Part shown: positions 1 to 6,384 of the stretch, piece after piece
Numbering within the stretch: position 1 is the stretch's first letter
Layout: every line of letters begins with the position of its first letter
DNA from: Treponema sp.
GTDB lineage: Bacteria > Spirochaetota > Spirochaetia > Treponematales > Breznakiellaceae
NCBI GenBank assembly: GCA_031259515.1
Contig: JAIRLK010000282.1
Coordinates: 1-7,166 of the forward strand
Direction: 5' to 3'
DNA length: 7,166 nt
Made by a program: the position numbers and the translations under genes
The notes under the pieces: model-generated
Seen by the model: the letters and a program-made list of their open reading frames with translations, nothing else
Database searches by the model: none
Told to the model about the DNA's origin: nothing

Positions 1-680
1 CGAAACTTAGCCTGGGGGAACTCGGGGCCAACCTGAAGGAATCTGTCTGGGCGTTGCTCTTCCCGGTTATCCTTATCGTGGGAATCCGTTTTGGGGTGTT
101 TACCCCTTCGGAGTCCGGGGCCTTCGCGGTGGCATACGCCCTGCTCATCGGCAAATTCGTCTACAAAGAGCTGACCTGGAAAAAATTCAGAGACGCCCTT
201 ATTACCACCATGAAGGACAACGGCGCAATCATGTTGATCATCGCCATGTCCGGACCTTTCAGCTACGCCATCACCTGGGTAAAGGTGCCGGTGATCCTGA
301 GCGGCCTGCTCTTCGGCATCACCGAAAATCCCCAGATCATGGTACTCATCATGATTGGTTTCCTCTTTATCACCGGCATGTTCGTGGACAGCAATGTGAA
401 CTTCCTCCTGCTTACGCCGATTTTCCTGCCTATGGTAAAGAGCGTGGGTATAGACCCGGTACACTTCGGCGTACTCATGGCAACGGTGGTAACCCTGGGG
501 GTAATGACTCCGCCGATTGGATCCGCCCTGTATACGGTGTGTGGCATCATCGACTGCCCGGTGGAGGATTACACCAGGGAGAGCCTGCCGTTCCTTGCGG
601 CGGTGCTCCTGGAGTTGGCTATCTTGGTGTTCCTGCCCGATGTGGTGCTATGGATACCCAATATGGTATTCGGCACATAA
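1..680 (+). CDS. TRAP transporter large permease, DctM type (5' end outside window)
   Basis: The reading frame is open from base 3 to the TAA at 678-680, giving about 225 residues, roughly the C-terminal half of a DctM-family permease (usually about 425 residues). It is an integral membrane protein with several long hydrophobic stretches. Family-typical segments are visible: FTPSESGAFAVAYALLIG near the start, the polar-in-membrane FVDSNVNFLLLTPIFLPMV, and VTLGVMTPPIGSALYTVCGI near the end, where DctM proteins carry a PP[IV]G motif. TRAP large permeases form the sodium-driven channel and work with a small permease and a periplasmic binding protein, both presumably encoded to the left. The gene ends 36 bases before uxuA, which suggests the cargo is a hexuronate or a related sugar acid; that substrate is inferred from context only. 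A TTG at 54 should not be taken as the start because coding sequence clearly continues upstream of it. Confidence 0.9.
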   Translation, partial: KLSLGELGANLKESVWALLFPVILIVGIRFGVFTPSESGAFAVAYALLIGKFVYKELTWKKFRDALITTMKDNGAIMLIIAMSGPFSYAITWVKVPVILSGLLFGITENPQIMVLIMIGFLFITGMFVDSNVNFLLLTPIFLPMVKSVGIDPVHFGVLMATVVTLGVMTPPIGSALYTVCGIIDCPVEDYTRESLPFLAAVLLELAILVFLPDVVLWIPNMVFGT

Positions 681-716
681 GGCCGGACAACTTTTACGAT
701 TTATGAGGAGTATATC

Positions 717-1802
717 ATGCAAATGACCATGCGCTGGTTTGGGCCGGGCTATGATTCGGTAACCCTGGAACAGATCCGGCAGACGCCGGGGGTTACGGGA
801 GTTATCACGACCCTTTACGGGACCCTGCCGGGAGAGGTCTGGGAAAAAGACGCCATCCTTGGCATAAAGAAACAGGTTGAGGACGCGGGGCTTTCCATCG
901 CGGGGATTGAAAGCGTCAATATCCACGACACCATCAAGACCGGCGCTCCCGAACGGGAACAATACATCGAAAACTACATCACTACCCTGGAACGCCTGGG
1001 AGAGGCGGATATACACTTGGTGTGCTACAACTTCATGCCGGTCTTTGACTGGACCCGCACGGATCTGGCGAAAAAGCGGGCCGACGGCAGCACTACCATG
1101 TCGTATAATCAAAAGATAATTGATACCATCGATCCCGGCGCCATGACCAGTTCCATCAACGCCCAATCCAAAGGCTATGTCCTGGCGGGCTGGGAGCCGG
1201 AACGTCTGGGGCGGCTCAAAGAGCTTTTCGCCATGTATAAAGACATAGACGGGGAAAAGCTCCTTGCCAACTTACAATACTTTATTGAGCGGATCATGCC
1301 TGTCTGCGGTAAGTACAATATCAACATGGCTATCCACCCGGATGATCCCGCCTGGTCGGTTTTCGGCCTGCCCCGGATCGTGACGGATAAGGAAAAGTTG
1401 CTGCGCCTGGTGGGAGCGGTGGATAATGTTCACCACGGGGTTACCCTTTGTACCGGAAGCCTGGGAACTAATCCCGCCAACGACATTCCTGCTATAATCC
1501 GGTCCCTTAAAGGCCGGATTCACTTTGCCCATGTACGGAATCTGCGGCATAACGGCCCCGGAGACTTTGAGGAATCCGCCCATCTTTCCGGCGACGGTTC
1601 CCTGGATGTTTTCGCCATCATGAAGGCCCTCTACGACATCGGTTTCGACGGTCCCATCCGCCCCGATCATGGACGGGCCATCTGGGGGGAGGTTTCCATG
1701 CCCGGCTACGGTCTCTACGACCGGGCTTTGGGAGTAGCGTACCTGAACGGCCTCTGGGAGGCGATTGATAAAATGTCCCAGTACGAAGGAGTATCCGCAT
1801 GA
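717..1802 (+). CDS. uxuA: D-mannonate dehydratase UxuA
   Basis: Cytoplasmic enzyme of the TIM-barrel UxuA family that dehydrates D-mannonate to 2-keto-3-deoxy-D-gluconate in hexuronate breakdown. The 361 residues match the shorter, Bacillus-like members of the family. Visible motifs in order: RWFGPGYD (6-13), IESVNIHDTIK (64-74), VCYNFMPVFDWTRTDL (102-117), AIHPDDP (205-211), LCTGSLG (244-250), FAHVRN (270-275) and RPDHGR (315-320). H207, C245, H272 and D317 have the residue types and spacing expected for the His/Cys/His/Asp divalent-metal site (Mn or Fe) known in UxuA. The start ATG at 717 follows GAGGAG at 705-710 with a six-base gap; a second ATG at 726 has poorer spacing. The stop overlaps the start of uxuB by four bases (ATGA), so the two are probably translationally coupled. 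No key residue appears to be missing. Confidence 0.95.
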   Translation: MQMTMRWFGPGYDSVTLEQIRQTPGVTGVITTLYGTLPGEVWEKDAILGIKKQVEDAGLSIAGIESVNIHDTIKTGAPEREQYIENYITTLERLGEADIHLVCYNFMPVFDWTRTDLAKKRADGSTTMSYNQKIIDTIDPGAMTSSINAQSKGYVLAGWEPERLGRLKELFAMYKDIDGEKLLANLQYFIERIMPVCGKYNINMAIHPDDPAWSVFGLPRIVTDKEKLLRLVGAVDNVHHGVTLCTGSLGTNPANDIPAIIRSLKGRIHFAHVRNLRHNGPGDFEESAHLSGDGSLDVFAIMKALYDIGFDGPIRPDHGRAIWGEVSMPGYGLYDRALGVAYLNGLWEAIDKMSQYEGVSA

Positions 1803-3406
1803 AACTGAACAATACGGGTTTACAAGACAGGGCGTCCTGGGAAAAGGCGGGTTTTCTGCTGCCTCAATTTGACCGGGAGGCTATGATCCAAGCTACCAGG
1901 GAAAATCCCCAATGGGTGCATTTTGGCGCAGGGAATATCTTCCGGGCCTTTCCCGCAGCCCTGCAGCAGACCTTGCTGGAACAGGGAATCGAAAAAACCG
2001 GGATTATCGTGGCGGAAGGCTACGACGGGGAGATCATCGACCGGGCCTTTTTGCCCTACGATAATTTGAGTTTAGCGGTAACCCTCAACGCGGACGGTTC
2101 CATAGAAAAGCGGGTTATCGCCAGTGTTGCCGGGGCCCTGCGGCTGGACAAGCCGGAAGATTTTGACGCCCTTAAAGGGATCTTCCGTTCCCCGTCCCTG
2201 CAACTGGTCAGCTTCACTATCACCGAAAAGGGTTACAGCCTTCAGGGACGGAACGGTTTGTTCCCGGAGGTGGAGGCCGATTTCCGGGAGGGGCCCGGAG
2301 CGCCTAAAAGCTACCTGGGGCGGCTGGCCGGCCTTTGCTACGAGCGGTACCTGGCGGGACCCTTCCCCCTGGCCCTGGTCAGTATGGACAACTGTTCCCG
2401 CAACGGGGACAAACTGTTCCAGGGGGTAGAGCCGTTTGCGGTACAGTGGGTCGAAAAGGGCCTGGTGGAAGCGGGTTTCCTGGAATATATCCGGGACCCG
2501 TGCAAGGTTTCCTTTCCCTGGAGCATGATCGACAAGATCACCCCCCGACCCGATGAGGGGGTACGGCAAATGCTGGAGTCCCTGGGTTTTACCGATACGG
2601 AAGGGCAGGTTACCGCGAAGAACACCTACATCGCCCCTTTTGTAAACGCCGAAAAAGCCCAGTACCTGGTGATCGAAGACGCCTTCCCTGCGGGCCGCCC
2701 CGCCCTGGAGCGGGTTGGAGTGCTTTTCACCGACCGGGACACGGTAAACCGGGTGGAAAAGATGAAGGTCTGCACCTGCTTAAATCCCCTCCATACGGCC
2801 CTGGCGGTTTTCGGTTGTCTCTTGGGGTATACGAAGATCAGCGCGGAGATGAAGGACCCGGATCTGGTAAAACTGGTGGAACGCATAGGTTATCAAGAGG
2901 GCCTTCCCGTCGTGGCGGATCCGGGGATTCTTTCGCCAAAACAGTTTATCAACGAGGTTCTACAGGTACGGTTCCCCAACCCTTTCATGCCCGACACACC
3001 CCAACGGATAGCCACCGACACCTCTCAGAAGATCCCCATCCGGTTTGGCGAAACCATCAAGGCGTATCTGGCGGATCCAGAACGGAATCCGGGGGACCTG
3101 AAGCTCATCCCCCTGACACTGGCGGCGTGGCTGCGCTATCTCTTGGGGGTAGACGATAAGGGCGTTCCCTTTACCGTCAGCCCCGATCCCCTCTACGACA
3201 CCCTCGCCGCCGCTCTTTCGGGGATCAGCCTGGGGCAAGCGGGCCCCTTCCATCAGCGGCTTGAACCCATCCTGTCCAACCCGGCTATCTTCGCGGTGAA
3301 CCTCTACGAAGCGGGACTTGGGGAGCGGGTGGAGGCGTATTTTGAGGAACTCACCGCCGGGCCCGGGGCGGTACGAAGCGCCTTGAGCCGGTATGTAGAA
3401 GCCTGA
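1799..3406 (+). CDS. uxuB: Mannitol dehydrogenase family protein, probable D-mannonate oxidoreductase (fructuronate reductase) UxuB
   Basis: Predicted cytoplasmic NAD(H)-dependent enzyme interconverting D-fructuronate and D-mannonate, the step before UxuA. At 535 residues it belongs to the long subtype found in Thermotoga and clostridia rather than the roughly 486-residue E. coli type. The N-terminal Rossmann segment VHFGAGNIFRAF (40-51) binds the nucleotide. SMDNCSRNGDKL (195-206) carries the conserved Asn, and VSFPWSMIDKITP (237-249) resembles the PROSITE mannitol dehydrogenase signature with Ile for Val and Lys for Arg. KVCTCLNPLHTALA (323-336) holds the expected catalytic Lys, Asn and His (K323, N329, H332); the Lys-Asn spacing is one residue longer than in polyol-specific members as I remember them. 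The start ATG overlaps the uxuA stop and follows AAGGAG at 1786-1791 at a seven-base gap. Tagaturonate or mannitol as substrate cannot be excluded by sequence, but the neighbour uxuA makes fructuronate most likely. Confidence 0.87.
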   Translation: MKLNNTGLQDRASWEKAGFLLPQFDREAMIQATRENPQWVHFGAGNIFRAFPAALQQTLLEQGIEKTGIIVAEGYDGEIIDRAFLPYDNLSLAVTLNADGSIEKRVIASVAGALRLDKPEDFDALKGIFRSPSLQLVSFTITEKGYSLQGRNGLFPEVEADFREGPGAPKSYLGRLAGLCYERYLAGPFPLALVSMDNCSRNGDKLFQGVEPFAVQWVEKGLVEAGFLEYIRDPCKVSFPWSMIDKITPRPDEGVRQMLESLGFTDTEGQVTAKNTYIAPFVNAEKAQYLVIEDAFPAGRPALERVGVLFTDRDTVNRVEKMKVCTCLNPLHTALAVFGCLLGYTKISAEMKDPDLVKLVERIGYQEGLPVVADPGILSPKQFINEVLQVRFPNPFMPDTPQRIATDTSQKIPIRFGETIKAYLADPERNPGDLKLIPLTLAAWLRYLLGVDDKGVPFTVSPDPLYDTLAAALSGISLGQAGPFHQRLEPILSNPAIFAVNLYEAGLGERVEAYFEELTAGPGAVRSALSRYVEA

Positions 3407-3412
3407 ACATTC

Positions 3413-3525
3413 GCGGGGCAACGCCCCGCCGGGGCCCCTGGGATGGTTCTTTTCCGTACCTCCGGGGGGCCTTGTCCCCTGGGGATCTGCCCCGCAGAAG
3501 GGAAACTTTCCCCTCCTGAACTTGA
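3413..3525. repeat. GC-rich hairpin cluster between uxuB and iorB
   Basis: Six bases after the uxuB stop lies a perfect 7-bp stem with an AAC loop (GCGGGGC, 3413-3419; GCCCCGC, 3423-3429). It is followed by the palindrome GGGGCCCC (3431-3438), a stem GGGG/CCCC (3481-3484 with 3490-3493) and GGGAAA-C-TTTCCC (3500-3512). CCCCTGGGAT and CCCCTGGGGAT recur about 41 bases apart. There is no T-run after the first hairpin, so it is not a textbook intrinsic terminator, although it could end or protect the uxuAB transcript. The composition is far more GC-rich than the bases just before iorB, and it looks like a dispersed intergenic repeat; copies elsewhere cannot be seen from this window. No convincing promoter is visible for iorB: TATATT at 3580-3585 has no good -35 partner. 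Confidence 0.6.
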
Positions 3526-3598
3526 GTAAATACAAAAAACCCGGTAGGATAACCACGATACGCTTTTATTCAATCCGCTTATATTAAGGAAGCAAAAC

Positions 3599-4189
3599 AT
3601 GAAGAAGGACATCATCCTTGCCGGGGTCGGCGGGCAGGGGGTACTCTCCATCGCCGCCATCATTGCCCGGTCGGCGCTTGCCGAAGGGCTGACGGTGCGC
3701 CAGTCGGAAGTACACGGCATGGCCCAGCGGGGGGGCGCGGTACTGGCTCATCTCCGTATCGCCGATGGGATCATCCCATCGGACCTGGTCCCCCAGGGCG
3801 GGGCGGACCTCATCATTTCCATGGAGGTGCTGGAAAGCCTCCGCTATGCCGGGTGGCTTTCCCCCCAAGGCGCCCTGGTCTCCTCTGCGGAACCCTTCAT
3901 CAACATTCCGGATTATCCTGAGATCGCGGTTATTACGCGGGTAATTGAGCGCTTCCCTGTATACCGGCTCATAGAAGCCGTGAGCCTGGCCCGGGAAGCG
4001 GGACATGCCCGGTCGGTAAACATGGTCATGGTGGGGGCAGGTTCTCCCTTCCTGCCGGTCAAGCCGGAGACGCTGGAAAACACGATAGGCGATATTTTCG
4101 GCGCCAGGGATCCCGCCCTGGCGGAAGTAAACCTCCACGCTTTCAGGCTTGGCCGGGAAGCGGCCGCCGGCAAAGGAAACGCGGAATGA
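3599..4189 (+). CDS. iorB: Indolepyruvate ferredoxin oxidoreductase subunit beta (IorB)
   Basis: Predicted gamma/beta-type subunit of a 2-oxoacid:ferredoxin oxidoreductase that oxidatively decarboxylates aryl-pyruvates (indolepyruvate, phenylpyruvate) to aryl-acetyl-CoA while reducing ferredoxin. The 196 residues are the normal size for a stand-alone IorB. Visible family motifs: the glycine-rich GVGGQGVLS (9-17), SEVHGMAQRGGAVLAHLRI (36-54), which is highly characteristic of IorB, the SDLVPQGGADLIISME region (61-76), and NMVMVGAG (141-148). It has no Fe-S cysteines and no thiamine-diphosphate domain; those lie in the IorA subunit, which is absent here. The start ATG follows AAGGA at 3586-3590 with an eight-base gap. 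The stop overlaps the start of the CoA ligase gene (ATGA), so the two products are probably made together. Specificity among aromatic oxoacids cannot be told from sequence. Confidence 0.9.
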   Translation: MKKDIILAGVGGQGVLSIAAIIARSALAEGLTVRQSEVHGMAQRGGAVLAHLRIADGIIPSDLVPQGGADLIISMEVLESLRYAGWLSPQGALVSSAEPFINIPDYPEIAVITRVIERFPVYRLIEAVSLAREAGHARSVNMVMVGAGSPFLPVKPETLENTIGDIFGARDPALAEVNLHAFRLGREAAAGKGNAE

Positions 4190-5499
4190 ACTACCAATAC
4201 TGGCATCCAAAGATGGAGACGCTGCCCCGTGCGGACTTGGAAGCCTGGCAGCTTGCCCGGCTAAAAGACACGGCCGCTTATGCGTTAAGGACTCCCTTTT
4301 ATAAAGAACGGCTTACCCGGGCGGGAATCAGGGAAGCGGATGATATCAAGAGCCTTGAGGACCTCAAGCGTATCCCCTTTACCACCAAGCACGATCTGAG
4401 GGATGCTTTTCCCTATGGGATGTTGAGTGTCCCCCGGGACGAGGTGATACGCCTCCATGCCTCAAGCGGTACCACGGGGACGCCCACCACTATCTACTTC
4501 AACCGGGAAGACATCAGGCGGTGGAGCGGCTTTGTGGCCCGGTGCATTTACGGAACGGGGTGTAACAAGTCAGATGTGTTTCAGAACATGATCACCTACG
4601 GCCTGTTTACCGGCGGCCTGGGCTTCCACGCCGGAGGCGAGGAGGTCGGCATGTTGGTGATTCCTTCGGGGGCGGGCAATACCACCCGCCAATTCAAGCT
4701 TATGCAGGATTTCGGTACCACGGTGGTTCACGCTACCCCGAGCTTCCTCCTCCATGTGGAGTCCAGGATGAAAGAAGAAGGGGTGAGCCGGGACAGCCTG
4801 CGCCTTAAGCGGGCCTTTGCCGGCGCGGAGCCTTATTCGGAGGATACCCGCCGGCGCATTGAGGAACTCCTGGGCATAGACGTGTACAATTCTTACGGCC
4901 TTTCAGAGATGAATGGTCCCGGCGTAGCCTTTGAATGTCAGGCGAAAAACGGCCTCCACCTCTGGGAAGACGGCTATATCGCCGAAATCATCGACCCGGA
5001 AACGCTGGAACCGGTTCCGGAGGGCGAAACCGGAGAGCTGGTACTCACCATCCTCTGCCGGGAAGCCACCCCCATCCTGCGTTACCGTACCCGGGATATT
5101 TCGGGTTTCTCCACCGGGCCGTGCCCCTGCGGCAGAACCCACCGCCGCATTAGGCGTATCACCGGCCGTACCGACGACATGCTCATCATCAACGGGGTAA
5201 ACCTCTTCCCCAGTCAGATTGAAGAAGTGATCATGGGCATCAAAGAGGCGGGGAACAACTACCTGATCGTGGTGGAAAAAGACGGGTCCCTGGACCGGCT
5301 TACCGTCAAGACCGAAATAGGCCCGGACATCTTCATGGACGACTCCCGGCCCCTCAACGCACTCAGGGAAAAAATACGCAAGACCCTTCAGGCTTCAATA
5401 ACCATCAACCCCAAAGTGGAACTCCACGAAAAGGGAGCCCTCCCCGTGTCGGAAGGAAAAGCCAAGCGGGTTCAGGACAACAGACCCAAGGAGGTGTAA
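4186..5499 (+). CDS. paaK: Phenylacetate-CoA ligase family protein (PaaK-like)
   Basis: Cytoplasmic AMP-forming ligase of the adenylate-forming superfamily joining an aryl acid, typically phenylacetate or indoleacetate, to CoA. At 437 residues it has the usual PaaK length. Motifs in order: phosphate loop ASSGTTGTPT (92-101), FTGGLGFHAG (141-150), the adenylate-binding YNSYGLSE (234-241), YRTRD (300-304), the hinge region GRTDDMLIINGVNLFP (327-342) and the C-terminal LPVSEGKAKRV (419-429), whose lysine fits the catalytic lysine of the mobile C-terminal domain. The start ATG overlaps the iorB stop and follows AAAGGA at 4172-4177. Pairing with IorB is a known arrangement in anaerobes and archaea. 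There it can run as aromatic amino acid fermentation, with IOR making arylacetyl-CoA and the ligase family acting on the free acid, or in reverse as assimilation of aryl acids into aromatic amino acids. No ring-oxidation (paaABCDE) genes are nearby, so aerobic phenylacetate breakdown is unlikely. Confidence 0.92.
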   Translation: MNYQYWHPKMETLPRADLEAWQLARLKDTAAYALRTPFYKERLTRAGIREADDIKSLEDLKRIPFTTKHDLRDAFPYGMLSVPRDEVIRLHASSGTTGTPTTIYFNREDIRRWSGFVARCIYGTGCNKSDVFQNMITYGLFTGGLGFHAGGEEVGMLVIPSGAGNTTRQFKLMQDFGTTVVHATPSFLLHVESRMKEEGVSRDSLRLKRAFAGAEPYSEDTRRRIEELLGIDVYNSYGLSEMNGPGVAFECQAKNGLHLWEDGYIAEIIDPETLEPVPEGETGELVLTILCREATPILRYRTRDISGFSTGPCPCGRTHRRIRRITGRTDDMLIINGVNLFPSQIEEVIMGIKEAGNNYLIVVEKDGSLDRLTVKTEIGPDIFMDDSRPLNALREKIRKTLQASITINPKVELHEKGALPVSEGKAKRVQDNRPKEV

Positions 5500-5513
5500 A
5501 GGCGTTAAGGAGG
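5488..5513 (+). promoter_or_regulatory. Two orphan Shine-Dalgarno sequences at the paaK end
   Basis: AAGGAGGTG (5488-5496) lies directly before the paaK stop codon and TAAGGAGG (5506-5513) just after it. Both are near-perfect anti-16S matches, but no convincing gene follows on the + strand. A TTG at 5522 has ideal spacing after the second one and opens an 85-codon frame to 5779, yet most of that frame is antisense to the better-supported gene at 5608-6234 and its product has no recognisable family. The likeliest reading is that a downstream operon gene was lost or replaced. Confidence 0.45.
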
Positions 5514-5546
5514 GGCCGGCCTTGCTCCGCAAGTCCGCGGCTTCCT

Positions 5547-5604
5547 GCTGTCAACCCGTTAAGGATTCTTACCTTGTTGGCATTGTATATGAAAAGTTGA
5601 CAGC
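5547..5604. repeat. Perfect 9-bp inverted repeat between convergent genes
   Basis: GCTGTCAAC (5547-5555) is the exact reverse complement of GTTGACAGC (5596-5604), with a 40-base loop that contains a smaller AAGG/CCTT pairing (5561-5564 with 5572-5575). It sits between the end of paaK and the end of the convergent minus-strand gene at 5608. A short stem CTTGC-TCC-GCAAG (5521-5533) and the palindromes GGCCGGCC (5514-5521) and CCGCGG (5535-5540) lie just to the left. There is no T-run, so a bidirectional intrinsic terminator is possible but not shown. It could equally be the footprint of a small mobile repeat. Confidence 0.5.
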
Positions 5605-5607
5605 GCC

Positions 5608-6234
5608 TTACCACTCCCGTGGTTTAAAGCCTTCGGGAACACTAATCCGTACCGTATCTCCCGATTGTTCCAGGACAAAAAAACCGTACTTTACGGCAAA
5701 GGCCTTCACCTCCTCAGAGGCTATTGCTCCGGCCACCGCCCCTAACAGCTTCCGTTTGTCCTGGTGTTCATCGGCATAACACCGCAGTTTCTCCATCCGC
5801 GCTGCATGATCCCGCACATCGCTGTTCGTCAGGCTGGTTTTTACCTCCACCGCAAGGGCGGCATCCCCATTTTCCAGCAGAATATCCACTTCGGCGATAA
5901 TACGCCCCTGGGGATCGCTATAGCGCACATTGGGGGCCACCTTCCCAAAGACATACCCCAGTTGGTTGAACTTCCCCAGGATATTGGGGACGATCAGTTC
6001 TTCCACCAAGTCGCCAATACGGCTGCCCAATTTACTGATTTTGCGGTCCGTCTCCTGAAACTTACGATCCGTTTCTTTGAACCGGTGATCTGTTTCTTCG
6101 AACCGGCGGGCCGTTTCTTTGAACTGACGGTCTGTTTCTTCGAACCGGCGGGCCGTTTCCTGAAACATGATCCACACCTTTTCAAAGGTCAGCCCCATCT
6201 CCGGCGCTTGCTTCCGCAGGGTTTCGTTGATCAT
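5608..6234 (-). CDS. Coiled-coil protein with PD-(D/E)XK nuclease-like domain (DUF3782/COG5493-like)
   Basis: Function unknown. Of 208 residues, 25-66 consist of six consecutive 7-residue repeats of the form [QEK]ET[AD]xxF/I (QETARRF, EETDRQF, KETARRF, EETDHRF, KETDRKF, QETDRKI), a highly charged predicted coiled coil. The rest resembles proteins annotated as DUF3782 or COG5493: LVEELIVPNILGKFN (76-90) is the conserved helix, and AEVDILLENGDAALAVEVKT (114-133) gives a D117-x12-E130-V-K132 arrangement typical of PD-(D/E)XK nuclease folds. No signal peptide or membrane segment is seen, so it is probably cytoplasmic. The start ATG (6234-6232) is preceded by AAGG at 6245-6242 with a seven-base gap. 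Upstream, TTGACA (6269-6264) with TAAGGT 17 bases on is a weak promoter candidate that would nearly coincide with the ribosome binding site. Such proteins occur in multiple paralogues in cyanobacteria and some spirochaetes; whether this one cuts DNA is not known. Confidence 0.78.
   Translation of the reverse strand: MINETLRKQAPEMGLTFEKVWIMFQETARRFEETDRQFKETARRFEETDHRFKETDRKFQETDRKISKLGSRIGDLVEELIVPNILGKFNQLGYVFGKVAPNVRYSDPQGRIIAEVDILLENGDAALAVEVKTSLTNSDVRDHAARMEKLRCYADEHQDKRKLLGAVAGAIASEEVKAFAVKYGFFVLEQSGDTVRISVPEGFKPREW
6037..6162 (-). repeat. Six tandem 21-bp coding repeats
   Basis: These repeats encode residues 25-66 of the coiled-coil protein. Each unit is 21 bases (7 codons) and keeps the frame. 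Bases 6089-6117 are identical to 6131-6159, a shift of exactly 42 bases or two units, which shows a recent duplication of a two-unit block. Gain or loss of units would change coil length without breaking the frame. Confidence 0.9.
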
Positions 6235-6384
6235 AGGTATACCTTACTTCATTGCTGTGTGGTTGTCAAGGAACCGCATTGCCTAATAATTAATCTAGTC
6301 GAAAAGGGGCGGTTGCCTAAAAACAAAAACCTAGTTGTAAAGTAGAATTGCTATACAAAGGGCTAGAAACTTATGCAGCTTCCG
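6235..6384. other. Gap between the two minus-strand genes
   Basis: This AT-richer spacer holds an 8-bp direct repeat TTGCCTAA (6279-6286 and 6313-6320) and an AACCGC/GCGGTT inverted pair (6272-6277 and 6309-6314). The weak minus-strand promoter candidate of the downstream gene also lies here. No clear terminator for the lipoprotein gene is visible. Nothing here is strong enough to name. Confidence 0.35.

Noticed and set aside
3413..3429. Intrinsic terminator after uxuB
   Set aside because: The stem-loop is perfect but is followed by GC-rich DNA, not a T-run, so it was annotated as part of a hairpin repeat instead.
2960..3556. 198-codon minus-strand open frame across the end of uxuB and the gap
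   Set aside because: Most of it is antisense to the well-supported uxuB, and the remainder reads the GC-rich repeat, giving Pro/Gly/Arg-rich sequence with no family features.
3584..4210. 208-codon minus-strand open frame opposite iorB
   Set aside because: Pure antisense of iorB in GC-rich coding DNA; no motifs of its own and no sensible start signal.
5522..5779. 85-codon + strand frame from TTG with an ideal Shine-Dalgarno
   Set aside because: From 5608 on it is antisense to the coiled-coil gene, and the product has no recognisable pattern; the ribosome binding site is more likely a leftover. Kept as a finding, not as a gene.
6037..6162. Possible CRISPR-like array
   Set aside because: The 21-base units are directly adjacent with no spacers and lie in frame inside a coding region.
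6241..6269. Promoter TTGACA-N17-TAAGGT for the coiled-coil gene
   Set aside because: The -35 is perfect, but the -10 is poor and overlaps the ribosome binding site, so transcripts would start at or after the start codon region; mentioned only as a weak candidate.
5764..6345. 193-codon + strand open frame with repeated F-F-E-P-x-x-R-F-F segments
   Set aside because: It is the antisense image of the tandem coiled-coil repeats in the minus-strand gene; the minus strand has the ribosome binding site and the recognisable nuclease-like core.
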